From Cyanobium gracile PCC 6307 (lineage in GTDB: Bacteria; Cyanobacteriota; Cyanobacteriia; PCC-6307; Cyanobiaceae), in the NCBI RefSeq assembly GCF_000316515.1, contig NC_019675.1, positions 1,054,001-1,118,000 on the forward strand: 64,000 nucleotides of DNA, read 5' to 3'. Positions 1 to 7,618 of the stretch are shown here, piece after piece. How positions within the stretch are numbered: position 1 is the first letter of the stretch; every line of letters begins with the position of its first letter. The notes under the pieces are model-generated. The model was not told where the DNA came from. It did not search any database and saw nothing but the letters and a program-made list of their open reading frames with translations. Both the position numbers and the translations under genes were made by a program.

Positions 1-663
1 CACCACCGAGCCGTACTCCCCCACGGCCCTGCTGTAGCCCTGGGCCACCCCGCCGAGGATCGCCGGCAGGAGCTGGGGCAGCACCACCCGCACGGTGGTC
101 TGCAGGGGTGTGGCCCCCAGGCACCAGGAGGCCTCCTCCTGCTCCTTCTCGAGGGAACGCAGCACGGGCTCCACGGTGCGCACCACGAAGGGCAGGGAGA
201 TGAATACCATCGCCACGGTCACCCCCGGGGCGGCGAAGGCCACCTTGAGGCCGAAGGCCTCGTGGAGTGGCTGGCCCAGCCAGCCGTTGGTGCTGTACAC
301 GGCCGTGAGGGCGAGTCCGGCGACGGCGGTGGGAAGGGCGAAGGGCAGATCGATCAGGGCATCGAGCAGGCGCTGGCCCGGAAAGCGGCAGCGCACCAGC
401 GCCCAGGCCACCACCAGCCCGAACACGCCGTTGATCACGCTGGCCACCAGGGCCAGACCGAAGCTGACCTTGTAGGTGGCGATCGCCTCCGGCGTGGTGG
501 CCATCTCCCAGAAACCGGCGGGCCCCACCTCGGCGGCCCGGAGCAGCATGGCCCCCAGGGGCAGGATCAGGATCAGGCCCAGGTAGGTCCAGGTGATGCG
601 CCAGGGCCAGCTGGGCAACGCCAGGGCCGGCGGGCGCCAGCGGCGCAGGAGGGCGGGGGTCAT
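1..663 (-). CDS. cysT: Sulfate ABC transporter permease CysT (C-terminus beyond left edge)
   Basis: Inner-membrane permease of the sulfate/thiosulfate importer, expected to pair with CysW and with the CysA ATPase encoded divergently next door. The 221 visible residues begin at the ATG at 661-663 and read MTPALLRRWRPPALAL, then hydrophobic spans. The conserved segment DLPFALPTAVAGLALTAVYS is typical of CysT. The ATPase-contact (EAA) loop is visible as EEASWCLGATPLQTTVRVVL, followed by PQLLPAILGGVAQGYSRAVGEYGSVV, where the window ends. Family proteins are about 275-290 aa, so roughly a fifth is missing. CysW would be the main alternative, but the N-terminus and the PTAVAGL motif favour CysT. 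Confidence 0.9.
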   Translation of the reverse strand, partial: MTPALLRRWRPPALALPSWPWRITWTYLGLILILPLGAMLLRAAEVGPAGFWEMATTPEAIATYKVSFGLALVASVINGVFGLVVAWALVRCRFPGQRLLDALIDLPFALPTAVAGLALTAVYSTNGWLGQPLHEAFGLKVAFAAPGVTVAMVFISLPFVVRTVEPVLRSLEKEQEEASWCLGATPLQTTVRVVLPQLLPAILGGVAQGYSRAVGEYGSVV

Positions 664-710
664 CGGGGCAGGGGGTCGGGGAGCGACGACGGCGTCAGAC
701 TAAAGGACGG

Positions 711-736
711 TTCAGCGGTGCGCTTACCGGTATAGT
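711..736 (+). promoter_or_regulatory. Candidate promoter of cysA
   Basis: TATAGT at 731-736 is one mismatch from a sigma-70 -10 box and lies 29 bp before the cysA ATG. TTCAGC at 711-716 could serve as a poor -35, but the 14-bp spacing is short, so an activator-dependent promoter is more likely. The 102-bp gap is shared with the divergent cysT, so any regulator bound here could control both. Confidence 0.35.
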
Positions 737-765
737 CAGTTCCTCCAGCCACCCAGGCCGTTTCG

Positions 766-1788
766 ATGGGCATCCGCGTCGCCAACGTCAGCAAGAACTT
801 CGGCGATTTCCGCGCCGTCGACGACGTCAGCGTCGACGTGGACAGCGGCTCCCTGGTGGCCCTGCTCGGACCCTCCGGGTCGGGCAAGAGCACCCTGCTG
901 CGATTGATCGCCGGGCTCGAGGAGGCCGATGCCGGCCGCATCTGGATCACCGGCGAGGAGGCGACCGAACGGTCGGTGCAGGAGCGCCAGGTGGGCTTCG
1001 TCTTCCAGCATTTCGCCCTGTTCAAGCACCGCAACGTGCGTCGCAACGTGGCCTTCGGCCTGGAGCTGCGCCGCTGGAAGCCCGAGGCGATCCGCCGGCG
1101 GGTCGACGAACTGCTCGACCTCGTGCACCTGCGGGGCTACGGCAACCGCTACCCCTCCCAGCTGTCCGGCGGGCAGCGCCAGCGGGTGGCCCTGGCCCGC
1201 GCCCTGGCGGTGCAGCCCAGGGTGCTGCTGCTGGATGAACCCTTCAGTGCCCTCGATGCCAAGGTGCGCAAGGAACTGCGCGCCTGGCTGCGCAATCTCC
1301 ACGACGAGATGCACGTCACCACCGTGATCGTCACCCACGACCAGGAGGAGGCCATGGAGGTGGCCGATCGGATCGTGGTCATGAACGAAGGCCGGGTGGA
1401 GCAGATCGGATCCCCGGCGGAGATCTACGACCATCCCGCCTCCCCGTTCGTGATGAGCTTCGTGGGCGCCGTCAACGAGCTGCCCAGCGGCTCCCTTCCC
1501 GTGCGGCGCGATGCCGTCCCGCCGCTGCCGGCGGACGGCCGGATCTTCGTGCGCCCCCACCACGTGCAGGTGCATGCCACCCCCCAGCCGGGCACGGTGC
1601 CGGCCCGCCTGCGGCGCCTCACCCACATGGGCCGCGACCTGCAGGCGGAACTGGTGCTCGACTCCGAGGAGGTGGTGGTGGCCCAGTTCCCCCGCGAAGA
1701 GGCGGACGTCGCCAACCTCAAGCCCGGCGACCGACTGCATGTGATCAGCCGCCAGGCCCACGCCTTCCAGCCGGACTACTCAATCTGA
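766..1788 (+). CDS. cysA: Sulfate/thiosulfate ABC transporter ATP-binding protein CysA
   Basis: Cytoplasmic ATPase that powers sulfate/thiosulfate import through CysT/CysW. The 340-aa protein starts [15 protein letters not shown]. It shows Walker [10 protein letters not shown] near residue 36, the signature [15 protein letters not shown] near 133, Walker [14 protein letters not shown] and the switch histidine in [18 protein letters not shown]-terminal TOBE-like regulatory region from about residue 235 is typical of the CysA/MalK branch. The ATG at 766 gives the expected N-terminus. The gene diverges from cysT, and its stop abuts the stop of the convergent 63-aa gene with no spacer. Confidence 0.95.
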   Translation: MGIRVANVSKNFGDFRAVDDVSVDVDSGSLVALLGPSGSGKSTLLRLIAGLEEADAGRIWITGEEATERSVQERQVGFVFQHFALFKHRNVRRNVAFGLELRRWKPEAIRRRVDELLDLVHLRGYGNRYPSQLSGGQRQRVALARALAVQPRVLLLDEPFSALDAKVRKELRAWLRNLHDEMHVTTVIVTHDQEEAMEVADRIVVMNEGRVEQIGSPAEIYDHPASPFVMSFVGAVNELPSGSLPVRRDAVPPLPADGRIFVRPHHVQVHATPQPGTVPARLRRLTHMGRDLQAELVLDSEEVVVAQFPREEADVANLKPGDRLHVISRQAHAFQPDYSI

Positions 1789-1980
1789 TCAGTCAATCTG
1801 GGCGGCTGCGGCGCGGCGGCGCGGCGGTTCGGAATGAACCTCCGCCAGACGGGCATCGGCAAGGTACTGGGCCACCGCCAGGGGATCCTGGTGGCGCAGC
1901 AGTTCACCGTTGCGGAAGACGAGGGTGAAATGCTGGGGATGGGGCTCATTGAGCCTGGAGCGGAAGTACTGGGCAGCCAT
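1789..1980 (-). CDS. Small conserved-looking protein of unknown function (63 aa)
   Basis: A 63-residue, basic, soluble protein, MAAQYFRSRLNEPHPQHFTL at the start, with a C-terminal run of Arg and Ala. I do not recognise a domain. It ends at the base next to the cysA stop and follows the Crp-type regulator gene on the same strand, 105 bp downstream. In Synechococcus elongatus PCC 7942 a small unknown frame (orf81) accompanies the Crp-family gene cysR in the sulfate-transport locus, and this pair could be the counterpart; that is inference from context only. The alternative frame on the same strand (1776-2018) crosses cysA and looks less protein-like. Confidence 0.6.
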   Translation of the reverse strand: MAAQYFRSRLNEPHPQHFTLVFRNGELLRHQDPLAVAQYLADARLAEVHSEPPRRRAAAAQID

Positions 1981-2021
1981 GACGGTGGGTGTTGGTGAAC
2001 GGAATGGGTGCAGAACATGGG

Positions 2022-2039
2022 GCGCCGAGAACTCGGCGC
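2022..2039. repeat. 8-bp inverted repeat between the regulator gene and the 63-aa gene
   Basis: GCGCCGAG at 2022-2029 and CTCGGCGC at 2032-2039 are perfect complements separated by AA. The site lies in the 105-bp gap between the stop of the Crp-type regulator and the start of the 63-aa gene (both minus strand). No T-run follows on either strand, so a plain intrinsic terminator is not supported; it could be an operator or an intercistronic hairpin. Confidence 0.35.
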
Positions 2040-2085
2040 TGAGCGGTTGGTTCCGGGACGTTGGTGCTGAAACGCGTCGGTGCGC

Positions 2086-2637
2086 TCAGGGGATGCTGAC
2101 CATCAGGTCGGTGTCGCTCACCTGATGCAGCAGGCCGAGTCGCTTGAAATGGTTGAGGGTCTTGGTGACCGTCACCCGGGTGAGGCCGCAGATCTCCGCC
2201 AGGGCCTGATGGGTGAGGTTCATGTCCCGCAGGGAGAGGCGGTAGCCGCGGCTGCTCACCTGACCGAAGCGGATGCCGATCCAGCGGAGCAGCCGCAGCA
2301 GCCGTGAGTCGGCGCCGCGGACCCGGTTGATCTCAAACAGCTCTTCGGTGTTGCGGATCTGGTGATGCAGGAAGGCCAGGATCTCGGCCTCGCTGGGATG
2401 GCCCTGCTCCACCACCACCGTGGAGAGGCACTGGATCTCCACCGGACGCAGCGTGGAGTAGGCGTTGGTCACCCAGTCACCCGGGCCCCAGAGGCCGAGG
2501 GTGAAGGATTCACCGTCCTCGTCGTGGGAGGCGGTGCGGATGTAGCCGTCCTGGATCTTCCAATGGAGCCCGTCGGGCAGGACGTCATGGGGCAGGAGCG
2601 TGAGGCGGAGGGTCTGGGGCGTGCGTGAGGTGGTCAT
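2086..2637 (-). CDS. Crp/Fnr-family transcriptional regulator (CysR-like candidate)
   Basis: A 183-aa DNA-binding protein. The first ~90 residues form a short cupin-like sensor with GLWGPGDWVTNAY, the place of the cyclic-nucleotide barrel. The C-terminal winged helix (about 115-183) reads DMNLTHQALAEICGLTRVTV then TKTLNHFKRLGLL, a typical Crp recognition helix. The sensor is shorter than in Crp or NtcA (about 210-225 aa) and I see no intact cAMP-binding motif. Its place in a sulfate-uptake cluster suggests a sulfur-responsive activator like cyanobacterial CysR; NtcA itself is unlikely because the NtcA helix signature is absent. The ATG at 2637 is chosen because the upstream sequence is not protein-like. 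Confidence 0.85.
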   Translation of the reverse strand: MTTSRTPQTLRLTLLPHDVLPDGLHWKIQDGYIRTASHDEDGESFTLGLWGPGDWVTNAYSTLRPVEIQCLSTVVVEQGHPSEAEILAFLHHQIRNTEELFEINRVRGADSRLLRLLRWIGIRFGQVSSRGYRLSLRDMNLTHQALAEICGLTRVTVTKTLNHFKRLGLLHQVSDTDLMVSIP

Positions 2638-2755
2638 GGCCGCAGGCGGACAGCGATGGGATCGGGTGATTCAGGACAGGGCGGACAGCCAGCGCTCGGC
2701 TGGCAACAGGCATTCGCCGACAACAGCACATGGGGGAGCCTGCAGGGACCCCAGA

Positions 2756-2786
2756 ACCATACCTCACATTCCCCATCGGCAATGTG
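2756..2786 (-). promoter_or_regulatory. Candidate promoter/operator of the Crp-type regulator
   Basis: The perfect inverted repeat CACATT-N10-AATGTG covers 2765-2786, in the gap between the Rrf2 gene and the Crp-type gene. On the minus strand TTGCCG (2782-2777) and TATGGT (2761-2756) could be -35 and -10 with a 15-bp spacer, so the repeat would cover the -35 and the spacer. Autoregulation or Rrf2 control is possible. Motif strength is modest. Confidence 0.35.
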
Positions 2787-2814
2787 GTCTATTTAACGGT
2801 CCGCCGCGGGCCGC

Positions 2815-3246
2815 TCAGATGAAGTACATCGCCTGGGCCTGGGCCAGGTGATCGCGCTGGTCCAGCAGGTCCTGCAGGGTGGTGCCCGAGAGGATGGCGC
2901 GACGGGCCTCTTCGAGCCGATCCTCCAGCCGGCCCAGCACCTCGAACTCAGGTGTGGCGCTCTCGCCACCGCCGCGCGGCGAGACATCCCCCTCCAGACA
3001 GCTGACGATGTCATCAACGCGGATCTCGGCCGGCGGCCGGGCCAGCTGGTAGCCCCCCTTCGGCCCGCGGATGCTGCGCAGGATCTGGCCCCGGCGCAGG
3101 CTGGCAAGCATCTGCTCCAGATAGCGGTCAGGGATGCCCTGGCGCTGGGCGATCTCCGCCACCTGCAACACGCCGCCGCGGGAATGGATGGCGGCCAGCT
3201 CCATCAGCGAGACGAGGCCGTATCCGGTTTTCGCGCTGAAGGCCAA
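2815..3246 (-). CDS. Rrf2-family transcriptional regulator, CymR-like (no Fe-S cysteines)
   Basis: A winged-helix regulator of the Rrf2 family. From the TTG at 3246 the 143-aa protein would read MAFSAKTGYGLVSLMELA, a classic Rrf2 N-terminus; a GTG at 3312 would add 22 atypical residues, so I prefer TTG. The helix-turn-helix (LQVAEIAQRQGIPDRYLEQM) and the wing IRGPKGGYQLARPP are clear. IscR and NsrR carry three cysteines after the wing; here only one is seen (DIVSCLEGDVS), so cluster binding is unlikely. That resembles CymR, the cysteine-metabolism repressor of Firmicutes. Divergence from the sulfate-binding protein genes supports a sulfur role, though this is inferred. Confidence 0.85.
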   Translation of the reverse strand: MAFSAKTGYGLVSLMELAAIHSRGGVLQVAEIAQRQGIPDRYLEQMLASLRRGQILRSIRGPKGGYQLARPPAEIRVDDIVSCLEGDVSPRGGGESATPEFEVLGRLEDRLEEARRAILSGTTLQDLLDQRDHLAQAQAMYFI

Positions 3247-3274
3247 GGGAATCCACGGTGGTCTTACGGGGATT

Positions 3275-3285
3275 GTGACAGTCAC
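3275..3285. promoter_or_regulatory. Palindrome between the Rrf2 gene and sbpA, candidate operator
   Basis: GTGAC-A-GTCAC, a perfect 5-1-5 palindrome, lies 29 bp upstream of the preferred Rrf2 start and 105 bp before sbpA. It resembles a compact Crp-type half-site pair. Its position in the divergent regulatory gap is an extra reason to prefer the TTG start at 3246. Which protein binds it cannot be told from sequence. Confidence 0.3.
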
Positions 3286-3390
3286 CACCCCCGGGCCAGC
3301 CGCCGGCCCCACACCCAGGGGATGTCATCCGCCCTACATCGGCGCGGTGGCTCGAGGGATAGGTTTCACCAGTTCACCCATCGGACAACA

Positions 3391-4470
3391 GTGCTTCATC
3401 CCTTCTCTTCGTCGGTCACGCCAGCCGCTCGCCGCCCTTGGCATCCCGGCCTGGTGGCCGCCCCCCTGGCCGTCGCCGTCGCCCTGGGGGGTTCCGGCAC
3501 CCTGCTGCCCCTGAACGCCCAGGCCCAGCAACCGGCGAAAAATCAGGAACTGCTGCTGGTGTCCTATGCCGTCACCAAGGCGGCCTACGACAAGATCATT
3601 CCCCGGTTCACGGCCGACTGGAAAAAGCGGACCGGCCAGAGCGTCGTCATCCGCACCAGCTATGGCGGCTCCGGCTCCCAGACCCGGGCAGTGATTGACG
3701 GCCTGGCGGCGGATGTGGTCGGCCTGGCCCTGACAGCCGACACCCTGAAGCTCCAGGAGGCGGGGCTGATCCGTCCGGGCTGGGAGAAGGAGAACCCCAA
3801 CAACAGCATCATCACCAACTCGGTGGTCGCCTTCTTCGTGCGGCCCGGCAACCCGAAGAAGATCCGCACCTGGAACGATCTCGACAACAAGAACGTGGAG
3901 GTGATCACCGCCAATCCCAAGACCTCCGGCGGCGCCCGCTGGAACTTCCTGGGTCTCTGGGGCTCGGTGACGGAAACCGGCGGCAACGAAGCCAGGGCCC
4001 GCGCCTTCGTGACCAACGTGTACCGCAATGTGGACACCCTTCCCAAGGATGCCCGTGAGGCGACCGACGTGTTCGTGAAACGCAACCAGGGTGATGTGCT
4101 GCTCAACTACGAGAACGAAGCGATCCTTGCCAGGAAGAGCGGCACCTGGACAACCCCCTACATCGTTCCCACCACCAACATCCTGATCGAAGGACCGATC
4201 GCCGTCGTCGACAGGAACGTGGACCGCAAGGGAACCCGCAAGGTGGCCGAGGCTTTCGCCAGGTATCTGTACAGCGAGCCGGCCCAGCGGGCCTTCGCCG
4301 AGGAGGGATTCCGACCCGTCAACGCCAAGGTGAAGGCGGAGACGCGATCCCGATTCGCTCCGGTCTCGAAGCTGTTCACCGCCCGGGACTTCGGCGGCTG
4401 GGACACCATCAACAAGCGGTTCTTCGGCAAAGGAGGGCTCTGGGATTCGATCTTCTCCAAGTCCCGCTGA
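3391..4470 (+). CDS. sbpA: Periplasmic sulfate-binding protein SbpA, soluble copy
   Basis: Solute receptor that delivers sulfate to CysTWA. From the GTG at 3391 the 359-aa product has a long secretion signal: Arg residues, a hydrophobic core (GLVAAPLAVAVALGG) and a likely signal-peptidase I site after AQA near residue 46. The mature protein shows the SBP hallmarks ELLLVSYAVTKAAYDK, SYGGSGSQTRAVIDGL, ANPKTSGGARWNFLGLWG, GDVLLNYENEAI and VDRNVDRKGTRKVAEAF. An ATG at 3322 is in frame but would put coding sequence over the divergent regulatory region. The following gene is a close paralogue. An interrupted GC hairpin at 4483-4497 lies between them without a T-run. Confidence 0.93.
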   Translation: MLHPFSSSVTPAARRPWHPGLVAAPLAVAVALGGSGTLLPLNAQAQQPAKNQELLLVSYAVTKAAYDKIIPRFTADWKKRTGQSVVIRTSYGGSGSQTRAVIDGLAADVVGLALTADTLKLQEAGLIRPGWEKENPNNSIITNSVVAFFVRPGNPKKIRTWNDLDNKNVEVITANPKTSGGARWNFLGLWGSVTETGGNEARARAFVTNVYRNVDTLPKDAREATDVFVKRNQGDVLLNYENEAILARKSGTWTTPYIVPTTNILIEGPIAVVDRNVDRKGTRKVAEAFARYLYSEPAQRAFAEEGFRPVNAKVKAETRSRFAPVSKLFTARDFGGWDTINKRFFGKGGLWDSIFSKSR

Positions 4471-4595
4471 TCCAGCAGCCGGCCCCCTGAGCGGGGGAAC
4501 GGAGAGGCCAGGGGGGCAGGCCAGGAACGCAAGGGGACTTGGATAGCCGATCGGGATACCGGTGTATGCTCTGCCGGATTGTCGATCAGAAAACC

Positions 4596-5657
4596 GTGGT
4601 TTCCCCCTTGGCCCGTTCCGCCGCCCCGCTGGCCATCACCGGCCTCCTGCTCGGGGGCCTGGCCCTGACCGGCTGCAGCCCCCGGCCCGAGGGTGGCGGC
4701 GGTGCCGGTGCCGATGCCGGCGGTGCTCCCCAGGAACTGCTGCTGGTGAGCTACGCCGTGACCAAGGGGGCCTACGACCGGATCCTGCCCAAGTTCGAAG
4801 CCGACTGGAAGGCCAGAACCGGCCAGACCATCAGCGTCAAGACCAGCTATGGCGGCTCCGGCTCCCAGACCCGGGCGATCATCGACGGCCTCGATGCCGA
4901 CGTGGCCACCCTCGCCCTGGCCGGTGACGTGCTCAAGCTCCAGGAAGCGGAGCTGGTGCAGCCGGGGTGGGAGAAGGACCTGCCCGGCGGCTCGATCATC
5001 ACCCACTCGGTGGTGGCCTTCGTGACCCGCGACGGCAACCCCAAAGGGGTGCGGACCTGGGCCGACCTGGCCAAGCCGGGCGTCACCGTGGTGACGGCCA
5101 ATCCCAAGACCTCCGGCGGCGCCCGCTGGAACTTCCTGGGGCTGTGGGGCTCGATCAGCCAGACCGGCGGAAGTGAGGCCCAGGCCAAGGCCTACGTCAG
5201 TTCGGTCTACCGCAACGTGGACAACCTGCCCAAGGACGCCCGCGAGGCTAGTGACGTGTTCCTCAAGCGCGGCCAGGGCGACGTGCTACTCAACTACGAG
5301 AACGAGGCGATCCTGGCCAAGCGCAGCGGCGACCTCAAGGCCCCCTTCATCGTGCCCGAGGTCAACATCCGCATCGAGGGCCCGGTGACCGTCGTCGACC
5401 GCAATGTGGATCGCAAGGGCACCCGCAAGGCGGCTGAGGCCCTGGCCGCCTATCTCCAGAGCGAGCCGGCCCAGGAGATCTTCGCCGAGGAGGGCTTCCG
5501 TCCGGTGAGTCCGGGCGTGTGGAGCCGGGTGAAGGACCGCTTCGCACCGGTGAAGCAGCTCTTCATCGCCGGCGACTTCGGCGGCTGGAAGCAGATCAAC
5601 GACACCTTCTTCGGCAAGAACGGGGTCTGGGACCAGCTGTTCAGCAGCTCCCGCTGA
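4596..5657 (+). CDS. sbpA: Sulfate-binding protein, lipoprotein paralogue
   Basis: Second sulfate receptor, 353 aa from the GTG at 4596. The signal PLAITGLLLGGLALTGC carries a lipobox (LTGC), so the mature protein is probably lipid-anchored, unlike the neighbour. The body matches the upstream paralogue nearly motif for motif: ELLLVSYAVTKGAYDRILPK, SYGGSGSQTRAIIDGL, ANPKTSGGARWNFLGLWG, GDVLLNYENEAI, VDRNVDRKGTRKAAEAL. TTG at 4539 and ATG at 4566 are possible upstream starts but lengthen the n-region unusually. Tandem duplication followed by a change of anchoring is the simplest history. The two may differ in affinity, or one may prefer thiosulfate; sequence alone does not say. Confidence 0.92.
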   Translation: MVSPLARSAAPLAITGLLLGGLALTGCSPRPEGGGGAGADAGGAPQELLLVSYAVTKGAYDRILPKFEADWKARTGQTISVKTSYGGSGSQTRAIIDGLDADVATLALAGDVLKLQEAELVQPGWEKDLPGGSIITHSVVAFVTRDGNPKGVRTWADLAKPGVTVVTANPKTSGGARWNFLGLWGSISQTGGSEAQAKAYVSSVYRNVDNLPKDAREASDVFLKRGQGDVLLNYENEAILAKRSGDLKAPFIVPEVNIRIEGPVTVVDRNVDRKGTRKAAEALAAYLQSEPAQEIFAEEGFRPVSPGVWSRVKDRFAPVKQLFIAGDFGGWKQINDTFFGKNGVWDQLFSSSR

Positions 5658-5707
5658 ACCGGGTCCGCCCCGGCGGGGAGAATGGGGGCCTCGGTGGACC
5701 TCGGGTG

Positions 5708-6511
5708 ATGTGTGAACTGCTGGCCCTCAGCGCCAACACCCCCACCGACATGCGCTTCTCCTTCCATGGCCTCACCCGCCGGGGGGGCGCCACCGGCTGC
5801 CACGGGGACGGCTGGGGGGTGGCCAGCTTCGACCCCGATGGCCGCGGGGTGCATCTGTACCGGGAGGACGCCCCGGCCGCCTTCTCGCCGATCGCCGCCC
5901 AGGTGGCCAGCCTGGACCTGCGCGCCCACTGCTCGATCGCCCACATCCGCAAGGCGACCCAGGGGGTGGTGGCCCTGGAGAACTGCCACCCCTTCCACCG
6001 GCGCTGGCAAGGGCGGGAATGGGTGTTCGCCCACAACGGCAACCTGCTGGGGCCACTGCCTGCCACCGGGCTGTTCGTTCCGGAGGGATCCACCGACAGC
6101 GAAGTGGCCTTCTGCTGGATCCTGGAGCAACTGAACGCCGCCGATGCCGATCCGGCAGACCTGGACAGCATCTTTGCGACGCTGGTGCGGTGCGCCCAGC
6201 AGCTGGAGCAGCAGGGCACCTTCAACTGTCTGATCAGCAACGGCAGCTGGCTGTTCGCCCACGCCAGCAGCCGGCTGCACCGCATCACCCGCCGGGCCCC
6301 GTTCGGCCGGGCCACCCTGGCCGATGACGACCTGAGCGTCGACTTCTCCGAGCTGGCCGGCGTCGACGACGTCGTGACGATCGTCAGCACCGAACCGCTG
6401 ACCCGGGATGAGGAATGGCTGCCGCTTCAGGCCGGCGAGGCCGTCCTGCTGGTGGGGGGCGAAGTGGTGCGGCACCAGCCCCCTGGAGCTCCCGTCACCC
6501 CCATCCCCTAA
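5708..6511 (+). CDS. Class-II glutamine amidotransferase (YafJ/EgtC-like)
   Basis: Stand-alone Ntn-type glutamine amidotransferase of 267 aa. The ATG at 5708 is fixed by Cys2 (MCELLALSANTPTDMRFSF), the nucleophile exposed after Met removal. Other family motifs are HGDGWGVASF, HCSIAHIRKATQG (oxyanion/substrate loop), NCHPF and FAHNGNL. The length and the lack of a synthase domain match the YafJ/EgtC group, which act as gamma-glutamyl hydrolases or amidases; EgtC functions in ergothioneine synthesis. No ergothioneine genes are seen beside it, so the substrate is unknown. It lies 50 bp after the second sulfate-binding protein and overlaps the convergent next gene by 4 bp. Confidence 0.88.
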   Translation: MCELLALSANTPTDMRFSFHGLTRRGGATGCHGDGWGVASFDPDGRGVHLYREDAPAAFSPIAAQVASLDLRAHCSIAHIRKATQGVVALENCHPFHRRWQGREWVFAHNGNLLGPLPATGLFVPEGSTDSEVAFCWILEQLNAADADPADLDSIFATLVRCAQQLEQQGTFNCLISNGSWLFAHASSRLHRITRRAPFGRATLADDDLSVDFSELAGVDDVVTIVSTEPLTRDEEWLPLQAGEAVLLVGGEVVRHQPPGAPVTPIP

Positions 6512-6942
6512 GCCAGGCAGAAGACGTGGCGGTAACCCAGGTCGAGCAGGTCCTCCGCCAGCTGAACGGCTGACGCCTGGATCGCTCCGCCACTGCCCCG
6601 TCCGAGACAAAGCAGGGGCCAGGCCACGTCGGGCAGCAGGGCGCGGATCCGATCCGGCTCCATGTCCGCCTCCAGCTGGACGGCTCCCTGGAGGGCATCA
6701 CCGAGCGGATGCTTTCGCTGCACCAGGGTGGCTCCCTCCCAGAGCAGACGGCGCACCTCCAGGGGTTGGAGATCCTGGCGCTTGGCGCGCGTGAGGTACT
6801 CCCGATCGCAGAGGGAGTCCTGACGCTCCCGGAAGCCATCGTGGTCGTGGTGATAGCCCATGCGGAACGGAGGAAGAATCCTTTTCGCCTTCAGCATGAC
6901 CTGCCTCAGGGGAGCAGCCTGTGCGTTCAGGTCTTCAGCCAT
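6508..6942 (-). CDS. Hypothetical protein, 144 aa, His/Asp-rich N-terminal segment
   Basis: Not recognised. From the ATG at 6942 it begins MAEDLNAQAAPLRQVMLKAK and contains MGYHHDHDGFRERQDSLCDR, a metal-binding-looking patch, then RLLWEGATLVQRKHPLGDAL and a C-terminal half ending DLLDLGYRHVFCLA. No signal peptide or membrane span. An open frame continues upstream to 7098, but those residues are atypical and cross a strong hairpin (7022-7052), so the shorter form is preferred. Convergent with the amidotransferase gene with overlapping stops. Low confidence in function, moderate confidence that it is a gene. Confidence 0.55.
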   Translation of the reverse strand: MAEDLNAQAAPLRQVMLKAKRILPPFRMGYHHDHDGFRERQDSLCDREYLTRAKRQDLQPLEVRRLLWEGATLVQRKHPLGDALQGAVQLEADMEPDRIRALLPDVAWPLLCLGRGSGGAIQASAVQLAEDLLDLGYRHVFCLA

Positions 6943-7021
6943 GTGTTCACAACCACGACCGAAGCGACAGGAGCAGAGCACCCTGTCGGAGTGCTCCGAA
7001 GGAGTGCGAGTAAGGGAATAC

Positions 7022-7052
7022 AAGGATCCTGCTGTTCGGCAGGATCCTTTTT
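7022..7052 (+). terminator. Strong intrinsic terminator without an obvious gene upstream
   Basis: AAGGATCCTGC (7022-7032) pairs perfectly with GCAGGATCCTT (7039-7049) around a 6-nt loop, and the T-run reaches 7052. The U-tract is on the plus strand. No plus-strand coding sequence ends nearby: the amidotransferase ends at 6511 and the region between is the minus-strand hypothetical gene. It may end a small RNA or an antisense transcript. The preceding stretch 6960-7015 has further self-complementary segments (GGAGTGC repeated at short distance). Confidence 0.65.
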
Positions 7053-7196
7053 CATGGGCGGTGCTCGGGAACGGCAGTCCTGGATGGCATCGGTGCAACG
7101 TTTTGGCGGAAAGGCTACTTTCAACGGTTTGTTGCCCGGATTACCGGAGTTAAGGTCATCGGGCCTGAAGATTGAGGCATCGCAACAAGGATCCCC

Positions 7197-7616
7197 ATGG
7201 CAACCACCCTCCAAAAAGCGGAATCCACAGGCCTTCGCGATGAGCTCCTCTCCCCCCGGCAACTCCTGCGCCTGCTGGCCGGCTCAGGCCCCAACGGCTC
7301 TGATGCACCGGCACTGATCATCGATCTGCGCGCCAGGAGCCGCTATCGCCGCAGCCATGTCCCGGGGAGTCACAACATTCCCAGCGGCTGGCTCATCAGC
7401 GGCGAGCTCCCCGATGGCGACCTGATCCTGGTGGGCGAGAGCACCCGACATTCGGCCACGACGATCGAACAGCTCCAGACGCAGGGCCATGCCCGTCGCA
7501 TCCGCCATCTCGCCGGTGGATTCGGGGCCTGGCAACACCAGGACCTGCCCGTGGCCGGACGGCAACGCATGGGGTGGCCCCAGCTCTTCCGCCTGGCGTC
7601 GCCGCAGGAGGCCTGA
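7197..7616 (+). CDS. Rhodanese-like domain protein lacking the catalytic cysteine
   Basis: A 139-aa single rhodanese fold: LIIDLRARSRYRRSHVPGSH (CH2A-like region) and HLAGGFGAWQHQDLPV near the C-terminus are typical. In active sulfurtransferases the loop after the fourth strand is Cys-x4-Arg; here the equivalent LILVGESTRHSATT has no cysteine, so sulfur transfer by persulfide is not expected. Such domains can act as binding or regulatory modules. The ATG at 7197 gives a normal length. The next gene, a MetX-type acyltransferase, begins 2 bp after the stop, so they are probably co-transcribed, consistent with a sulfur-related role. Confidence 0.82.
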   Translation: MATTLQKAESTGLRDELLSPRQLLRLLAGSGPNGSDAPALIIDLRARSRYRRSHVPGSHNIPSGWLISGELPDGDLILVGESTRHSATTIEQLQTQGHARRIRHLAGGFGAWQHQDLPVAGRQRMGWPQLFRLASPQEA

Positions 7617-7618
7617 CC

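Noticed and set aside
2848..3390. N-terminal extension of sbpA to 2848
   Set aside because: It would cover the Rrf2 gene on the other strand, and the signal peptide begins at about 3391.
4483..4497. GC hairpin between the two sulfate-binding protein genes as a terminator
   Set aside because: Only a 5-bp stem and no T-run; at best a weak attenuator or RNA-stability element.
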